Shown: piece after piece, positions 1-6,258 of the stretch | Position numbering within the stretch: position 1 is the first letter of the stretch | How the letters are laid out: each line of letters opens with the position of its first letter | DNA from: Myxococcota bacterium | Lineage (GTDB): Bacteria; Myxococcota_A; UBA9160; PR03 | Direction: 5' to 3' | Assembly: GCA_025453505.1 (NCBI GenBank) | Contig: JALOQG010000056.1 | Location: 1 to 10,530, forward strand | DNA length: 10,530 bases | Made by a program: the position numbers and the translations under genes | The notes under the pieces: model-generated | What the model was told of the DNA's origin: nothing | Databases searched by the model: none | The model's input: only the letters and a program-made list of their open reading frames with translations

Positions 1-447
1 CTGGCGCGCGGCTACTTCTTCGAGTCGGACCTGCTGTTCCGGCTCGGCACGATCCGCGCGGTCGTGACGGACGTCCCGATGCCGGCGCGCTACGGCGACG
101 AGCAGAGCGGGCTCGTCGTGAGGCGGGTCGTCGGCCCGTTCGCGCGCGGCCATCTCGCGAACTTCGGCAAGCGGCTCTTCTACAACTACTACCTGCGCAA
201 CTTCAACGTCGCGTCGATCGAGATCGCGCTCGCGCTGCCGATGATCGCGTTCGGCGGCTGGATCGGCGTGACGCGCTGGCTCGAAGGCAGCGCGCGCGGC
301 GTCACCGCCTCCGCCGGCACGGTGATGCTGGCCGCCCTGCCCGTCCTCGTCGGGATCCAGTTGCTGCTGGCGTTCCTCTCCTACGACATGGCCAACGTGC
401 CGCGCGAGGTGTTGCACCGCCGCCTCGCCGCGGACGACGCGAACTAG
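1..447 (+). CDS. Family 2 glycosyltransferase, C-terminal part (5' end outside window)
   Basis: The reading frame is open from base 1 to a TAG at 445-447, so this is the last 148 residues of a longer protein. It begins with GYFFESDLLFRL and continues with DVPMPARYGDE, a stretch typical of membrane-anchored family 2 glycosyltransferases of the polyprenyl-phosphate sugar transferase type. The catalytic GT-A core lies upstream and is not visible. After the conserved stretch come two hydrophobic segments, about residues 73-92 and 107-128, which should anchor the protein in the inner membrane. The family usually transfers a sugar from a nucleotide donor to polyprenyl phosphate or a glycan intermediate at the cytoplasmic face; donor and acceptor cannot be read from this fragment. 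It is followed by a convergent methyltransferase gene, and the two stop codons overlap. A GTG at 64 is in frame but internal to the conserved region, so it is not the start. Confidence 0.85.
   Translation: MARGYFFESDLLFRLGTIRAVVTDVPMPARYGDEQSGLVVRRVVGPFARGHLANFGKRLFYNYYLRNFNVASIEIALALPMIAFGGWIGVTRWLEGSARGVTASAGTVMLAALPVLVGIQLLLAFLSYDMANVPREVLHRRLAADDAN
444..447. other. CTAG shared by two convergent stop codons
   Basis: The palindrome CTAG supplies the plus-strand TAG (445-447) of the glycosyltransferase and the minus-strand TAG (446-444) of the methyltransferase. There is no room for an intergenic terminator, and I see no hairpin with a T-run on either side. Confidence 0.9.
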
Positions 448-1049
448 GATTGCAGGCGTCCCACCGCGACGGATTCGTTGTAGGGGAACACGCGCCCGAC
501 GGCGCGCGGGAACGGGAACGAGTACACGCGCTCGATCGCGCATCCGGCGCCGGACAACAGCTCGCGCAAGGCGTCCGCGTCCAGATGCTCGACGTGCGTC
601 GGATCGGAACGGAAGCCGGCCTCCTGCGGCGCGATCAGGACCACGCGCCCGCCGGCACGCAGCGACGGCAACCAGTGCGCGATCAGCGCGGCCGCGTCTG
701 CGCGCGACATGTGCTCGAGCACGTGCGCGAAGAGCAGCGTGTCGAAGGGCGCGCGAGATTCGGCCGAGGCGCGGAACGCCTCGGGCGTGTAGGCGATCGC
801 ACCGCGCGCGCGCGCGGTCTCGACGGCGGCCGCGTTCGGATCGACGCCGACGGCCGCCGCTCCGAGGTGCAGCAGGTTGCGCCCGATGCCGCAGCCGACT
901 TCGAGGGTGCGGCCGAGCTGCATCCGCCGCAGGTGCCAGCGATACGGCGCCTGCACGTCGAGCCAGCGCTTCCAGCGCGCACCCTCGAGGCGCGCGAGGC
1001 GTGCGGCATAGGCGTCGGTCTTCGAATCCGCGTCGGGCACGCGGCGCAT
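444..1049 (-). CDS. Class I SAM-dependent methyltransferase
   Basis: A 201-residue protein of the usual length for a small Rossmann-fold methyltransferase. Motif I is LEVGCGIGRN at residues 49-58. An acidic residue for the SAM ribose lies in GVDPN (Asp70). Motif IV-like sequence FDTLLFAHVLEHM at 103-115 is typical of the Methyltransf_11/UbiE-like group, followed by RAGGRVVLIAPQ (132-143) for motif post-II/III. The N-terminal part (WKRWLDVQAPYRWHLRR, 26-42) also looks conserved in homologues near glycosyltransferases. The substrate is unknown; from its neighbours I infer a glycan or lipid intermediate. The ATG at 1047-1049 is chosen because it includes this N-terminal region; no good Shine-Dalgarno precedes it. 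It is divergent from the next glycosyltransferase, with 14 nt between start codons, so its promoter must lie inside the neighbouring gene. Confidence 0.88.
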   Translation of the reverse strand: MRRVPDADSKTDAYAARLARLEGARWKRWLDVQAPYRWHLRRMQLGRTLEVGCGIGRNLLHLGAAAVGVDPNAAAVETARARGAIAYTPEAFRASAESRAPFDTLLFAHVLEHMSRADAAALIAHWLPSLRAGGRVVLIAPQEAGFRSDPTHVEHLDADALRELLSGAGCAIERVYSFPFPRAVGRVFPYNESVAVGRLQS

Positions 1050-1057
1050 GGTAGACG
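1049..1057 (+). promoter_or_regulatory. Putative extended -10 box for the second glycosyltransferase
   Basis: TGG-TAGACG ends exactly six bases before the ATG at 1064. This is the spacing expected if transcription starts at the A of the start codon. There is no Shine-Dalgarno sequence. The last base of the hexamer is G rather than the usual T, so taken alone it is weak. The same arrangement precedes two other genes in this window. Confidence 0.45.
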
Positions 1058-1063
1058 GCGGCG

Positions 1064-1975
1064 ATGAACCCGCCCGCGCGCATCACCTTCGCAATCCCGT
1101 TCTGGCGGCGGCCTGCGTATCTGCACGAGGCGCTGGCGAGCGTCGTCGCGCAGCGCAGCCGCGCGTGGCGCTGCATCGTGATGGACGACGGCGGCGAACC
1201 CGAGGCCGACGTCGCACCGGTCGTCGCCGCGTTCGCGGATGCGCGCATCACCCATGTCCGCAACCCGGTGCGGCTCGGCATGGTCGGCAACTGGAACCAG
1301 GGGATCGACCGCGCAGCGACCGAGTTCGTGACGCTGCTCCACGCCGACGACCGGCTCTTGCCGGACTACTGCGACGTCGTGTTCGCGCTCGCGGACGCGC
1401 ACCCGCACGCCGCCGGCCTCGCGACCGGCGCCGCGATCATCGACGCCACGGGCCGCTCCGCCTTTTCGTTTCCCGACGCCGTGAAGCGTCTGCTGATCCC
1501 GGCGGGCGAACCGTGGCTGCTCGCGGGCGAGACGGGACTGCGCGCGATCGCGCGCGGCGACTTCGTGATGTGCCCGACCGTCGCATGGCGGCGCGAACGG
1601 CTCGGCGCGCGGCGCTTCGACCCGGCCTGGAAGCAGGTGCAGGATCTCGACTTCCTCGCCCGCCTGCTGCTCGACGGCGACTCGATCGTCGGCACGCGCC
1701 GGCGCGTCTATGCGTACCGGCGTCACGCCGCGAGCGCGACGTCGCTGCAGACCCGGGACCTCTCGCGCTTCGAGGAAGAGGTCGCCGTGCTGGACCGCAT
1801 CGCGGCGCAGGCGCGCGAACGCGGCTGGAGCGACGCCGCGCGCATCGCCGAACGCAAGTCGATCGTGAAGCTGCACGTCGGCTTCCGCGCGACGTCCGAT
1901 CTCGCGCGCGGCCGCTGGTCGGATGCACGCCGCAAGCTCGCATGGCTGCTCTCCGGACGCGGGGCATCGGGATGA
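1064..1975 (+). CDS. Family 2 glycosyltransferase (GT-A fold, soluble)
   Basis: A 303-residue protein with a complete GT-A domain. The start, ITFAIPFWRRPAYLHEAL (residues 7-24), is the first strand and helix of the nucleotide-sugar fold. VMDDGG (39-44) holds the uridine-binding aspartates. GNWNQGI (75-81) and LLHADDRL (91-98) carry the family loop and the metal-binding DxD equivalent (D95, D96). QDLDF (193-197) probably supplies the catalytic base, and YRRHAASAT (218-226) is the usual late R-x-H-x-x-S-x-T motif. No membrane segment is visible, so the enzyme is probably cytosolic or peripheral. Sugar and acceptor cannot be deduced. The ATG at 1064 fits the fold boundary; it has no Shine-Dalgarno but a -10-like box six bases upstream. 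The TGA stop overlaps an ATGA, and no terminator is seen before the convergent gene 60 nt away. Confidence 0.9.
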   Translation: MNPPARITFAIPFWRRPAYLHEALASVVAQRSRAWRCIVMDDGGEPEADVAPVVAAFADARITHVRNPVRLGMVGNWNQGIDRAATEFVTLLHADDRLLPDYCDVVFALADAHPHAAGLATGAAIIDATGRSAFSFPDAVKRLLIPAGEPWLLAGETGLRAIARGDFVMCPTVAWRRERLGARRFDPAWKQVQDLDFLARLLLDGDSIVGTRRRVYAYRRHAASATSLQTRDLSRFEEEVAVLDRIAAQARERGWSDAARIAERKSIVKLHVGFRATSDLARGRWSDARRKLAWLLSGRGASG

Positions 1976-2035
1976 GCCTCCCGTTCCTGGACCCAGCGCA
2001 GCGCAATCTCCAGACCGATTCGATCCCTCGTCGCG

Positions 2036-4039
2036 TCAAGGATCCGGCGAGGACGCGCGACCGGGCACTTCGTAGAGACGATCGGCACCCACCACCACGA
2101 GCGGCCTCCAGCCCGTCAGCTTCTCGAACGGCGCGGTGTCCGGATCGCGCACGAGCACGTGCGTCGCACCGAGCGCACGGAACGCGGGCCCGCGCGGGTC
2201 GATGCGCAGGATCACGAAATCCTGCGAGTGGAGCTGGAAAGTCGGCGTGGAGCCCGGCGACGCGACGAACGCGACGTGTGCGTAGCGGTCGTACACGCTC
2301 CGCTGACGGCGTTCGGGATCGATGCGTCGCCAAAGCGCGAGCGGCGGCAGCGGGTGGGCACCCGCCAGCGAGCGCACGCCGAGCGTACGGAACAGGTTGG
2401 GCAGGTCGTCGCGGCCGAACGAGACCCAGACGCTCTCGCCGCCCGCGGCGCGATCGATCGCCACGATCTCGCGCGCGAGAGCGTTGTCGCGCAGGAAGGC
2501 GCTGCCGCCGATCGCCAGCGGGTTGAACCAGAGCGACGAAGCGCCCGACACCAGGGCGAGGAGCGGCAGGGCGACGCGCGGGCGATGCACGAAGGCGGCC
2601 GCGAGAAGCGCATTGCCGAGTGCGAACGCGGCGAGCACCGGCAGGCGCGCATCGGGGAGCACGCGCGCGAGCGCGACGCCGCTGCCCGCGACGAGCGCGC
2701 CCCAGCCGATCGCAATCGCCGCACCGCGCTGCCACTCGCTGCCGCGCAGCGGCACCGCGCAGGCGGCGAAGCGCACCAGCAGGATCGCGTCGGCGAGGCC
2801 GAGGCCGATCACGGCGCGACGGCCCGGCACCGAGCCGAGCAACGTCGCGCGCGCCAGCCACGCCGGGAAGCCGAACACGATGTAGAGCCACAGCACGGCG
2901 GCGTAGATCGCGACGGCCGCCGTCAGCGCGTCGATCCGCTCCCCGCGCGCACGGCGCCACAGCAACAGCGCGACGATCGCCGGCGAGAGCAACCAGAACG
3001 AAGCCGCCTCGCAGACGTTGAAGAGCGGCCCCCACCCATCTGCCCAGAGCGGCGCGCCGAGATTCGCGTTGAGCAGCGCGGCGACGCTGCGCTCCGCGCC
3101 CGTCGAGAGCCGCCGGCCCGGGTACACCGTATTGCGGATCGTCTCGATCGCGTCGCGCGCCTCCCACGCGAACGCCGCGACGATCGCGACCGCCGCCACC
3201 ACCGCGAGGATCCCTGCTCCCACCCGCAGCCCGCGATGCTGCGCGAGGGGGAGCGTCGCACGCGCATCGAGCAGCGTGCCCGCGAGCAGCGCGACGACCA
3301 GCCAGCCCAGCGTCACCTGGTAGGGCGGGTAGATCGTCAACGCGAACCACGCGCCGGCGAGCGCCAGCGCGAGCGCCGCACTCGCAATTCCTCGCGGCGT
3401 GCGCGCGCGCGCGAGCGCCAGCGCGGCGAGAAACACGACGCCCGCGCAGATCGCGTGCGGCGCCGCATTCAGCGCCCAGAACTGGAAGAACGGCGAAACG
3501 ACCAGCAGCGCGCTGCCGGCCGCCGCGATCCCGATGCGCCCGCGCGCGACCACGCACAGAACGGCGAGCCACACGCCGAAGAGGCCGAACGCGCGGCTCC
3601 ACCACTGCCACGCGAGACCCACGTCGGGGCCGAGGAACCAACCCCACATCGTCGGCCGGAAGAGCGTCGCCCAGTGCGCGACCGGCACTTCGATCGGAAG
3701 CAACATGCCGGTTCCGCCACCGAGGATGGGATTCACGACGGGAAAGACGGGCTCCGCCGCGCGCTGCGCGAGGATCAGCGGGATCTGCACCTTCCAGTCG
3801 TCGGAGCGGATCGGGCGCGGCTCGCCGAAGAGCACGCCCGCCGGCTCGCTGCCGTCGATCACCTCGTGCCACGCCGCGATCGAGAAGCCGTGGACGCGCA
3901 ACGCGACGAGCGCGGCGAACGCGAGCAGCAGCAGCGCCGCGATCGCGAGACCAATCCGCCGCAATCGGGCGCCGTCGGGTTGGTCGGGGACGGGCGATCG
4001 CGTAGGCTCGGCTTCAGCGTCGCTCGAAGGAGATCCCAT
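2036..4039 (-). CDS. Polytopic membrane protein with C-terminal soluble domain (GT-C/YfhO-like; possibly the DUF7657 family)
   Basis: With the ATG at 4039 this encodes 667 residues. A short Pro/Asp-rich N-terminus precedes the first membrane helix (about 30-49). A conserved-looking loop GEPRPIRSDDWKV (72-84) follows, then VNPILGGGTG, and about a dozen hydrophobic segments to about residue 500. The last 160 or so residues are soluble and mixed alpha/beta. This topology (large first periplasmic loop with acidic motif, many helices, C-terminal domain) resembles GT-C-fold glycosyltransferases and YfhO-like proteins that use polyprenyl-linked sugars. I recall a similar SD[DE]W motif in proteins labelled DUF7657, but cannot confirm the family here. 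The glycosyltransferase neighbours support an envelope-glycan role. Start alternatives are codons upstream to 4117, which would overlap the next gene deeply, or a TTG at 3964 just before the first helix. A GAGGA lies only 3 nt before the ATG, which is too close to be ideal. Confidence 0.75.
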   Translation of the reverse strand: MGSPSSDAEAEPTRSPVPDQPDGARLRRIGLAIAALLLLAFAALVALRVHGFSIAAWHEVIDGSEPAGVLFGEPRPIRSDDWKVQIPLILAQRAAEPVFPVVNPILGGGTGMLLPIEVPVAHWATLFRPTMWGWFLGPDVGLAWQWWSRAFGLFGVWLAVLCVVARGRIGIAAAGSALLVVSPFFQFWALNAAPHAICAGVVFLAALALARARTPRGIASAALALALAGAWFALTIYPPYQVTLGWLVVALLAGTLLDARATLPLAQHRGLRVGAGILAVVAAVAIVAAFAWEARDAIETIRNTVYPGRRLSTGAERSVAALLNANLGAPLWADGWGPLFNVCEAASFWLLSPAIVALLLWRRARGERIDALTAAVAIYAAVLWLYIVFGFPAWLARATLLGSVPGRRAVIGLGLADAILLVRFAACAVPLRGSEWQRGAAIAIGWGALVAGSGVALARVLPDARLPVLAAFALGNALLAAAFVHRPRVALPLLALVSGASSLWFNPLAIGGSAFLRDNALAREIVAIDRAAGGESVWVSFGRDDLPNLFRTLGVRSLAGAHPLPPLALWRRIDPERRQRSVYDRYAHVAFVASPGSTPTFQLHSQDFVILRIDPRGPAFRALGATHVLVRDPDTAPFEKLTGWRPLVVVGADRLYEVPGRASSPDP
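3980..4008 (+). promoter_or_regulatory. Putative sigma-70-type promoter for the DUF4399 gene
   Basis: TTGGTC (3980-3985) and TAGGCT (4003-4008) are separated by 17 nt. The predicted transcription start is near 4015, giving a leader of about 23 nt that contains the Shine-Dalgarno. The promoter would lie inside the first codons of the opposite-strand membrane gene. Each hexamer matches consensus at only three positions, but spacing and placement are right. The TAGGCTCG box recurs upstream of the SOUL gene. Confidence 0.45.
4026..4032 (+). promoter_or_regulatory. Shine-Dalgarno of the DUF4399 gene
   Basis: GAAGGAG lies five bases before the ATG at 4038. It is the best ribosome binding site in the window, and it fixes the start of this gene against many longer in-frame alternatives upstream. 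Confidence 0.85.
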
Positions 4040-4040
4040 G
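4037..4040. other. CATG shared by two divergent start codons
   Basis: The palindrome CATG supplies the plus-strand ATG of the DUF4399 gene (4038-4040) and the best ATG of the minus-strand membrane gene (4039-4037). The plus-strand start is well supported. The minus-strand start is less certain. Confidence 0.6.
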
Positions 4041-4553
4041 CATCCTCGCGTCCAGCTCGCTCGCTCGTTCGCACGCGCCGCGGCGTGTCTCGGCGTCGTG
4101 CTCGTGCTCGCACCCACCGCGCGTGCCGAGCATCACGAGAAAACCGATCCGCACGCCTCGCATGCCGCCACCGTGGTGGCACCCAGCCAGCCGATCCCGC
4201 GCACGTCGCGCCCCGCGGACGCCAAGCTGTACATCATCTCGCCGACGAGCGGCGAAACCGTCGCGAACCCGGTGACCGTGCGCTTCGGCCTGGCCGGCAT
4301 GGGCGTGGCGCCCGCCGGCGTCGCGACGCCAGACACCGGCCATCACCACCTCGTCATCGACGCGCCGCTGCCGCCGATGGACAAGCCGCTCCCCAAGGAC
4401 GATAAGCACGTGCACTTCGGCGGCGGGCAGACCGAGGTGACGATGGAAATGGCGCCGGGCGAGCACACGATCCAGCTCGTGCTCGGCGACAAGGACCACG
4501 TGCCGCACGATCCGCCGCTCGTCTCCGAGCCGGTGACCTTCACGGTCCGCTGA
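4038..4553 (+). CDS. Secreted histidine-rich DUF4399 protein
   Basis: A 171-residue protein. Residues 1-30 form a signal peptide: basic start, hydrophobic ACLGVVLVLAP, and a likely cut after ARA before EHHEK. A short His-rich linker follows (H32, H33, H39, H42). The rest is one DUF4399 domain: LYIISPTSGETVANPVTVRF (64-83), GMGVAPAGV, DTGHHHLVID (99-108), KHVHFGGGQTE (123-133), GEHTIQLVLGD (141-151) and HVPHDPP (154-160). The strand-rich pattern suggests a beta-sandwich. The clustered histidines suggest metal binding, which is my inference; the family has no established function that I know of. The protein should act in the periplasm or outside the cell. Start is fixed by a strong Shine-Dalgarno and by the signal peptide. 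It is monocistronic, and its 3' end overlaps the convergent SDR gene by 14 bases. Confidence 0.9.
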   Translation: MHPRVQLARSFARAAACLGVVLVLAPTARAEHHEKTDPHASHAATVVAPSQPIPRTSRPADAKLYIISPTSGETVANPVTVRFGLAGMGVAPAGVATPDTGHHHLVIDAPLPPMDKPLPKDDKHVHFGGGQTEVTMEMAPGEHTIQLVLGDKDHVPHDPPLVSEPVTFTVR

Positions 4554-5412
4554 TCAGCGCGCCGTAGCCTTCGCGAAAAGTCGGGTAGCGGAAGCGGTAG
4601 CCGGCGGCGCGCAGGCGCGCGTTCGAGCAGCGCTTGTTGCCACCGCGCGCGCGCGCGCCCGGCGCGGCTTCGCCGACCGCGGGCTCCGCGACGCCGAGCG
4701 TCGTCGCGAGCCAGCGCAACACGGCGGCCTCGTCGGCAGGCTCGTCGTCCACACCGATCAGGATCGGCGGCGGCGCGACTCCGCGCAGCGCCGCCCCGAT
4801 CAGGTGGGCGAGCGCGCCGGCGGCGTCGTCGCGGTGGATGCGGTTGCCCCAGCGCGGCGGACCCGGCGCGATCCCCGCGCGACCGCTGCGCACGCTCTCG
4901 ATCATGCGCGTGCGGCCCGGCCCGTAGATGCCGCCGAGGCGCAGCGCCGTCGCCGGAATGCCGCTCTCCTGCAGGACGCGTTCGGCTTCGAGCATGCGTG
5001 CGCCGCGGAAGTCGCGCGGCGCGGTCTCGCTGGTCTCGTCCACCCACGAGCCGTCGTCCTGCGCATAGACCGCCGTGCTCGACGTGAAGAAGAGATGCCG
5101 CGGCGTCGCAGCGCGCGCGCGCAGCGCCGCGATCAGATTGCGCTGGCCTTCGACGTAGGCGCGGCGGTAGGCGGCGTCGTCGCCGGCGTCCGCCGCCACC
5201 GCGCACACGGCGACGTCGATCGGCGCCGCGAGCGTCGCGAGAGCGGCCTCGATCGACCCCGCATCCGCGAGATCGGCGCGCAGCGCCGTGATGCCCACGG
5301 GCAATCCGTCCGCGCTGCGCTTCAGGCCGGCGACGCGGTGGCCCGCGTCGCGCAGCAGCTCGGCGAGCGCGCTGCCGACGTAGCCGCAGCCGGCGATCAG
5401 GATCTGCGCCAA
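4540..5412 (-). CDS. Atypical NAD(P)-binding SDR, YeeZ-like
   Basis: A 290-residue Rossmann protein. ILIAGCGYVGSAL (residues 4-16) holds the dinucleotide-binding GxGxxG (G8, G10, G13). HLFFTSSTAVY (106-116) is the strand with the active-site serines, and ALRLGGIYGPGR (156-167) is a typical extended-SDR motif. The usual catalytic Tyr-x3-Lys is absent: the expected place reads F135-x3-R139. E. coli YeeZ also lacks it at that place, and the C-terminal NARLRAAGYRFRYPTFREG resembles the end of YeeZ, so I assign it to that group rather than to classical sugar epimerases. Reaction and substrate are unknown. The start is TTG at 5412, three codons before the first strand; no better start is available. 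It lies 4 nt after the fabG-like stop, so the two genes are probably co-transcribed and translationally coupled. Its 3' end overlaps the DUF4399 gene. Confidence 0.82.
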   Translation of the reverse strand: MAQILIAGCGYVGSALAELLRDAGHRVAGLKRSADGLPVGITALRADLADAGSIEAALATLAAPIDVAVCAVAADAGDDAAYRRAYVEGQRNLIAALRARAATPRHLFFTSSTAVYAQDDGSWVDETSETAPRDFRGARMLEAERVLQESGIPATALRLGGIYGPGRTRMIESVRSGRAGIAPGPPRWGNRIHRDDAAGALAHLIGAALRGVAPPPILIGVDDEPADEAAVLRWLATTLGVAEPAVGEAAPGARARGGNKRCSNARLRAAGYRFRYPTFREGYGALISGP

Positions 5413-5416
5413 GCGA

Positions 5417-6145
5417 TCAGCCCCCGTAGAGCCCGCCGTTGACGTGGATCACCGTGCCGTGCACGTAGCCGCCGCGCGTCGCGAGGAACGCGACGACGTC
5501 GGCGACCTCCTCCGGCGTACCCATGCGGCCGAGCGGTACGCGCTCGAGGATGCGCGCGCGCGCTTCCTCGGGCAGGCCCGCCGTCATGTCGGTCTCGATG
5601 AAGCCGGGCGCGACCGAGTTGACGCGGATCTCGCGGCCGGCGAGTTCGAGCGCGAGCGACTTCGTCAGCGCGTCGAGCCCCGCCTTCGCCATCGTGTACG
5701 GCGATTGCCCGCGGTTGCCGACGTGACCGACCACGCTCGACACGTTGATGATGCGCCCGCTCTTCTGCTTCATCATCAGCTTGCGCAGCGCGAGCTTGGT
5801 CAGATACCAGGTGCCGCGCGCGAGCGCGGCGACGACGTCGTAGTCGTCGAGCTTCATGACCGGCGTCGGCGCGTTGCGCACGACTCCGGCGTTGTTCACG
5901 AGCACGTCGAGCCGGCCCGCCCGCGCGATCAGCGCTTCGACGAGCGCATCGACCTGCGCCGGATCGGCGAGATCCGCGCGCAGCACGAACGCACCCGGCA
6001 ACTCGGCCGCGAGCTTCTCGGCGGCGTCGGCGCTCGCGTTGCAGTGCAGCGCGACGCGGAACCCCTCGGCCGCGAGCGCGCGCGCACAAGCGGCGCCGAT
6101 GCCGCGTGCGGCGCCAGTGACCAGTGCGACGGGCCGATCGCTCAC
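5417..6145 (-). CDS. FabG-like 3-oxoacyl-ACP reductase homologue with altered catalytic tetrad
   Basis: A 242-residue classical SDR closely similar in layout to E. coli FabG. The cofactor motif is TGAARGIG (residues 10-17), followed by NNAG (84-87), INVSSVVG with Ser137, YTMAK with Tyr150 and Lys154, VAPGFIETDM, and the ending VNGGLYGG. FabG reduces 3-oxoacyl-ACP with NADPH in fatty acid synthesis in the cytosol. Close FabG ends and the GFIETDM motif support that class, but a PKS-, PHB- or polyene-type reductase is possible. The helix that normally carries the tetrad Asn (VIxxNLxG) reads VVAALARG, so Leu108 stands at the Asn position and the preceding turn is one residue short. The start is GTG at 6145, right before the first beta strand, without a Shine-Dalgarno but with an extended -10 box six bases upstream. 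It is the first gene of a two-gene operon with the YeeZ-like SDR. Confidence 0.88.
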   Translation of the reverse strand: MSDRPVALVTGAARGIGAACARALAAEGFRVALHCNASADAAEKLAAELPGAFVLRADLADPAQVDALVEALIARAGRLDVLVNNAGVVRNAPTPVMKLDDYDVVAALARGTWYLTKLALRKLMMKQKSGRIINVSSVVGHVGNRGQSPYTMAKAGLDALTKSLALELAGREIRVNSVAPGFIETDMTAGLPEEARARILERVPLGRMGTPEEVADVVAFLATRGGYVHGTVIHVNGGLYGG

Positions 6146-6151
6146 GCGCGC

Positions 6152-6160
6152 ACTTTAGCA
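6152..6160 (-). promoter_or_regulatory. Extended -10 promoter, probably leaderless, for the FabG-like gene
   Basis: On the minus strand TGC-TAAAGT is followed by six bases and then the GTG start. TAAAGT matches the -10 consensus at four of six positions, including the important TA...T, and TGN directly precedes it. No -35 hexamer is evident, as expected for extended -10 promoters. Transcription would begin at the G of the start codon, consistent with the absence of a Shine-Dalgarno. Confidence 0.6.
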
Positions 6161-6166
6161 GTCCGG

Positions 6167-6195
6167 GATGTCGAGCGGCCGCCTGCCGCTAGGCT
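6167..6195 (+). promoter_or_regulatory. Putative promoter for the SOUL gene
   Basis: TAGGCT (6190-6195), followed by CG, repeats the box found before the DUF4399 gene. At 17 nt upstream lies GATGTC (6167-6172), a poor -35 match that shares its final GTC-like part with the other promoter. The transcription start would be near 6202, leaving a leader of about 57 nt with a Shine-Dalgarno. It stands back to back with the fabG-like promoter in the 113-nt divergent gap. Confidence 0.4.
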
Positions 6196-6243
6196 CGCTC
6201 GGCGATGCGTCGCGCACCGCGATGCCGGTCGCACACAGCCCTC

Positions 6244-6249
6244 GAGGAG
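6244..6249 (+). promoter_or_regulatory. Shine-Dalgarno of the SOUL gene
   Basis: GAGGAG lies nine bases before the ATG at 6259. It favours this start over the in-frame ATG at 6205, whose extra residues are Arg/His-rich and look like translated upstream DNA. Confidence 0.7.
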
Positions 6250-6258
6250 CATCGAAGC

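Noticed and set aside
1976..2035. Terminator between the second glycosyltransferase and the membrane gene
   Set aside because: No stable inverted repeat with a T-run is visible in these 60 bases.
1972..2526. ATG overlapping the TGA of the second glycosyltransferase (ATGA), as if a coupled gene MSLPFLDPAQRNLQTDS followed
   Set aside because: The first twenty residues look plausible, but the rest is Arg/Ala/Ser-rich shadow sequence antisense to the membrane gene. At most it is a remnant.
1437..3872. 811-codon open frame on the minus strand, Arg/Ala-rich
   Set aside because: It overlaps two better-supported genes, has no recognisable motif and is dominated by R, A and G. Very GC-rich DNA has few stop codons in shadow frames.
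4040..4117. Longer start of the membrane protein at 4117
   Set aside because: It would overlap the DUF4399 signal peptide by 80 bases, and the extra residues look like antisense translation.
2159..4405. 748-codon open frame on the plus strand, opposite the membrane protein
   Set aside because: Composition is Arg/Glu/His-rich without any domain pattern, and it is antisense to a protein with clear membrane topology.
6205..6258. Longer N-terminus for the SOUL protein from the ATG at 6205
   Set aside because: The extra 18 residues are basic and unconserved-looking, and a good Shine-Dalgarno fits the ATG at 6259.
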